Below are positions 63,147 to 64,000 of a DNA stretch of 64,000 bases, piece after piece; position 1 is the first letter of the stretch; each line of letters begins with the position of its first letter. The notes under the pieces are model-generated. The model was not told the DNA's origin, made no database searches, and saw nothing but the letters and a program-made list of their open reading frames with translations. Source of the stretch: Tangfeifania diversioriginum (lineage in GTDB: Bacteria; Bacteroidota; Bacteroidia; Bacteroidales; Prolixibacteraceae); the NCBI GenBank assembly GCA_945873105.1, contig CAMCBW010000022.1, forward strand, positions 25,786 through 89,785, in the 5' to 3' direction. A program made the position numbers and the translations under genes.

Positions 63147-64000
63147 ATGAAATTTTTTTATCCAATCTTTCTATTTGTGGCTTGCGGCATTTCCATGAAT
63201 TGTCCGGCTCAGCTAAATAAAGCAGAATTTCCTCAGGGCTCCACCCAGGCAAATTCTGATGATCCAAATGGCGCAAAAAAAGGAGCATTATTTATTGCCC
63301 CCTATTATCAATTCAGCTATTTCCAAAAACTTCAATTGATTTCACAAACAAACAGTTATCAACTTGCCGAGGGTGCATCTTCCTATGAATACACATCACA
63401 AGAAATAGCTGAATACAACGACAATTACGGGACCAACTACACGAACCATCTTGCAGGCCTCAGAATTGGGTACCAGTTACGGGAAGGCTTGGGTGTCAAT
63501 TTATTTCTGGGTGTAAACCACTATTATTTTAATAGCTGGGTCTCCAGGGAAAATACCCAAAGCGTTACCGCGAAGTACCCAGCCCTTACTTTCGGTGGTG
63601 CAGCCAACTATCTTAAAGCCTTGCAGCCAAACCTTTACATGATGGTTTACAGTTCCATAACCGGCTCAGTAGCCTCTTCTGTATTCACTGAAAACAATTC
63701 AGGTGAGGAGATAGTTAAATCCCAGCTAAAATCCATTACCTGGGATGTCGATCTTGCCGCAGGATGCAAATTGAAAAAATTCCTGCCCTATGCGGGATTT
63801 GGTTTTACCCAGCAATTTATCCATCCGGTTACCACGGAAAGGATTGCCACTAAAGACAGCAACGGGAACCCATTCTACAACCAGACTACTTTTGATTCCC
63901 ATGTCAGGGGAAGCGCACTCTATGGTTTTGCAGGTTTCCAGTACAAAATCTCCCGCCTTCTTACATTTTATGCAAGAAGTACTTTTCTCAACCCGATAAG
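63147..64000 (+). CDS. Outer-membrane beta-barrel protein, 3' end missing
   Basis: An open frame from ATG 63147 (MKFFYPIFLFVACGISMNCPAQ, signal peptide) to the window edge, 284 codons seen. Strands with alternating hydrophobic residues recur (GALFIAPYYQFSYF, NHLAGLRIGYQL, GVNLFLGVNHYYF, YAGFGFTQQF, ALYGFAGFQYKI), typical of an outer-membrane barrel of the porin-like/PorT type. The first residues after the signal are not a TonB plug. The family and role cannot be fixed without the missing end. Confidence 0.75.
   Translation, partial: MKFFYPIFLFVACGISMNCPAQLNKAEFPQGSTQANSDDPNGAKKGALFIAPYYQFSYFQKLQLISQTNSYQLAEGASSYEYTSQEIAEYNDNYGTNYTNHLAGLRIGYQLREGLGVNLFLGVNHYYFNSWVSRENTQSVTAKYPALTFGGAANYLKALQPNLYMMVYSSITGSVASSVFTENNSGEEIVKSQLKSITWDVDLAAGCKLKKFLPYAGFGFTQQFIHPVTTERIATKDSNGNPFYNQTTFDSHVRGSALYGFAGFQYKISRLLTFYARSTFLNPI

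Noticed and set aside
1..64000. tRNA, rRNA, riboswitch or insertion sequence genes
   Set aside because: Both strands were read for T-arm patterns, conserved riboswitch cores and transposase motifs; none was convincing, although short noncoding RNAs could be missed by eye.

Overview
The window looks like chromosomal DNA of a free-living, polysaccharide-degrading member of the Bacteroidota, plausibly of the Marinilabiliales/Prolixibacteraceae type (the lineage is inferred; the phylum is well supported). Signs are a SusC-type TonB-dependent receptor, secreted GH127 and GH2 glycosidases, a FISUMP-domain lipoprotein, ORF6N proteins, many hybrid histidine kinases, little Shine-Dalgarno sequence, and promoter boxes of the Bacteroidota TAnnTTTG type. 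No rRNA, tRNA, CRISPR array or insertion-sequence transposase was seen.

Layout. 0-3.8 kb: the start of a SusC-like gene, a divergent AraC regulator, an ORF6N protein and an acyl-CoA ligase. 3.9-14.7 kb: two related hybrid kinases transcribed divergently, followed by a GH127 and a very large GH2 enzyme with an inserted LamG domain. 14.7-20 kb: a tight four-gene operon for an outer-membrane barrel, a b6-type cytochrome b, a Rieske protein and an octaheme cytochrome c with TPRs. 20-24.6 kb: a heterodimeric ABC exporter and a TPR protein. 24.7-34 kb: a catabolic-looking cluster with two UroD-family methyltransferase-like proteins, a Gfo/Idh/MocA oxidoreductase and an ACS-family MFS importer, followed by a porin, a patatin, a sugar isomerase-like protein and a FISUMP lipoprotein. 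35-38.7 kb: a sulfur-transfer island with a two-domain rhodanese lipoprotein, two rhodanese-like proteins lacking the catalytic cysteine, and two YeeE/YedE thiosulfate-permease-like proteins separated by a 15-copy heptamer repeat. 38.8-47.3 kb: a C69 dipeptidase, two unknowns, a PAS kinase split by a nonsense codon, and TrkA/TrkH potassium uptake. 47.4-50 kb: a membrane protein, a winged-helix regulator and CreD, with a shared palindromic site in front of the first and last genes. 50.5-56.3 kb: secreted and envelope proteins plus an ECF sigma factor with a membrane partner. 56.6-58.9 kb: a hemerythrin overlapped by a REC-histidine kinase. 58.9-62.8 kb: an AT-rich island of toxin-antitoxin-like modules (MNT/HepT twice, ORF6N, RhuM-Fic) punctuated by repeats and GTTGCAAC palindromes. 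The window ends inside an outer-membrane barrel gene.

The most interesting parts are the Rieske/cytochrome b/octaheme operon, the UroD-Gfo-MFS cluster, the cysteine-less rhodaneses with paired YeeE proteins, the paired operator of the CreD module, and the repeat-punctuated toxin-antitoxin island. Two genes (the PAS kinase and one HepT) carry a single in-frame TAA inside otherwise intact conserved domains.
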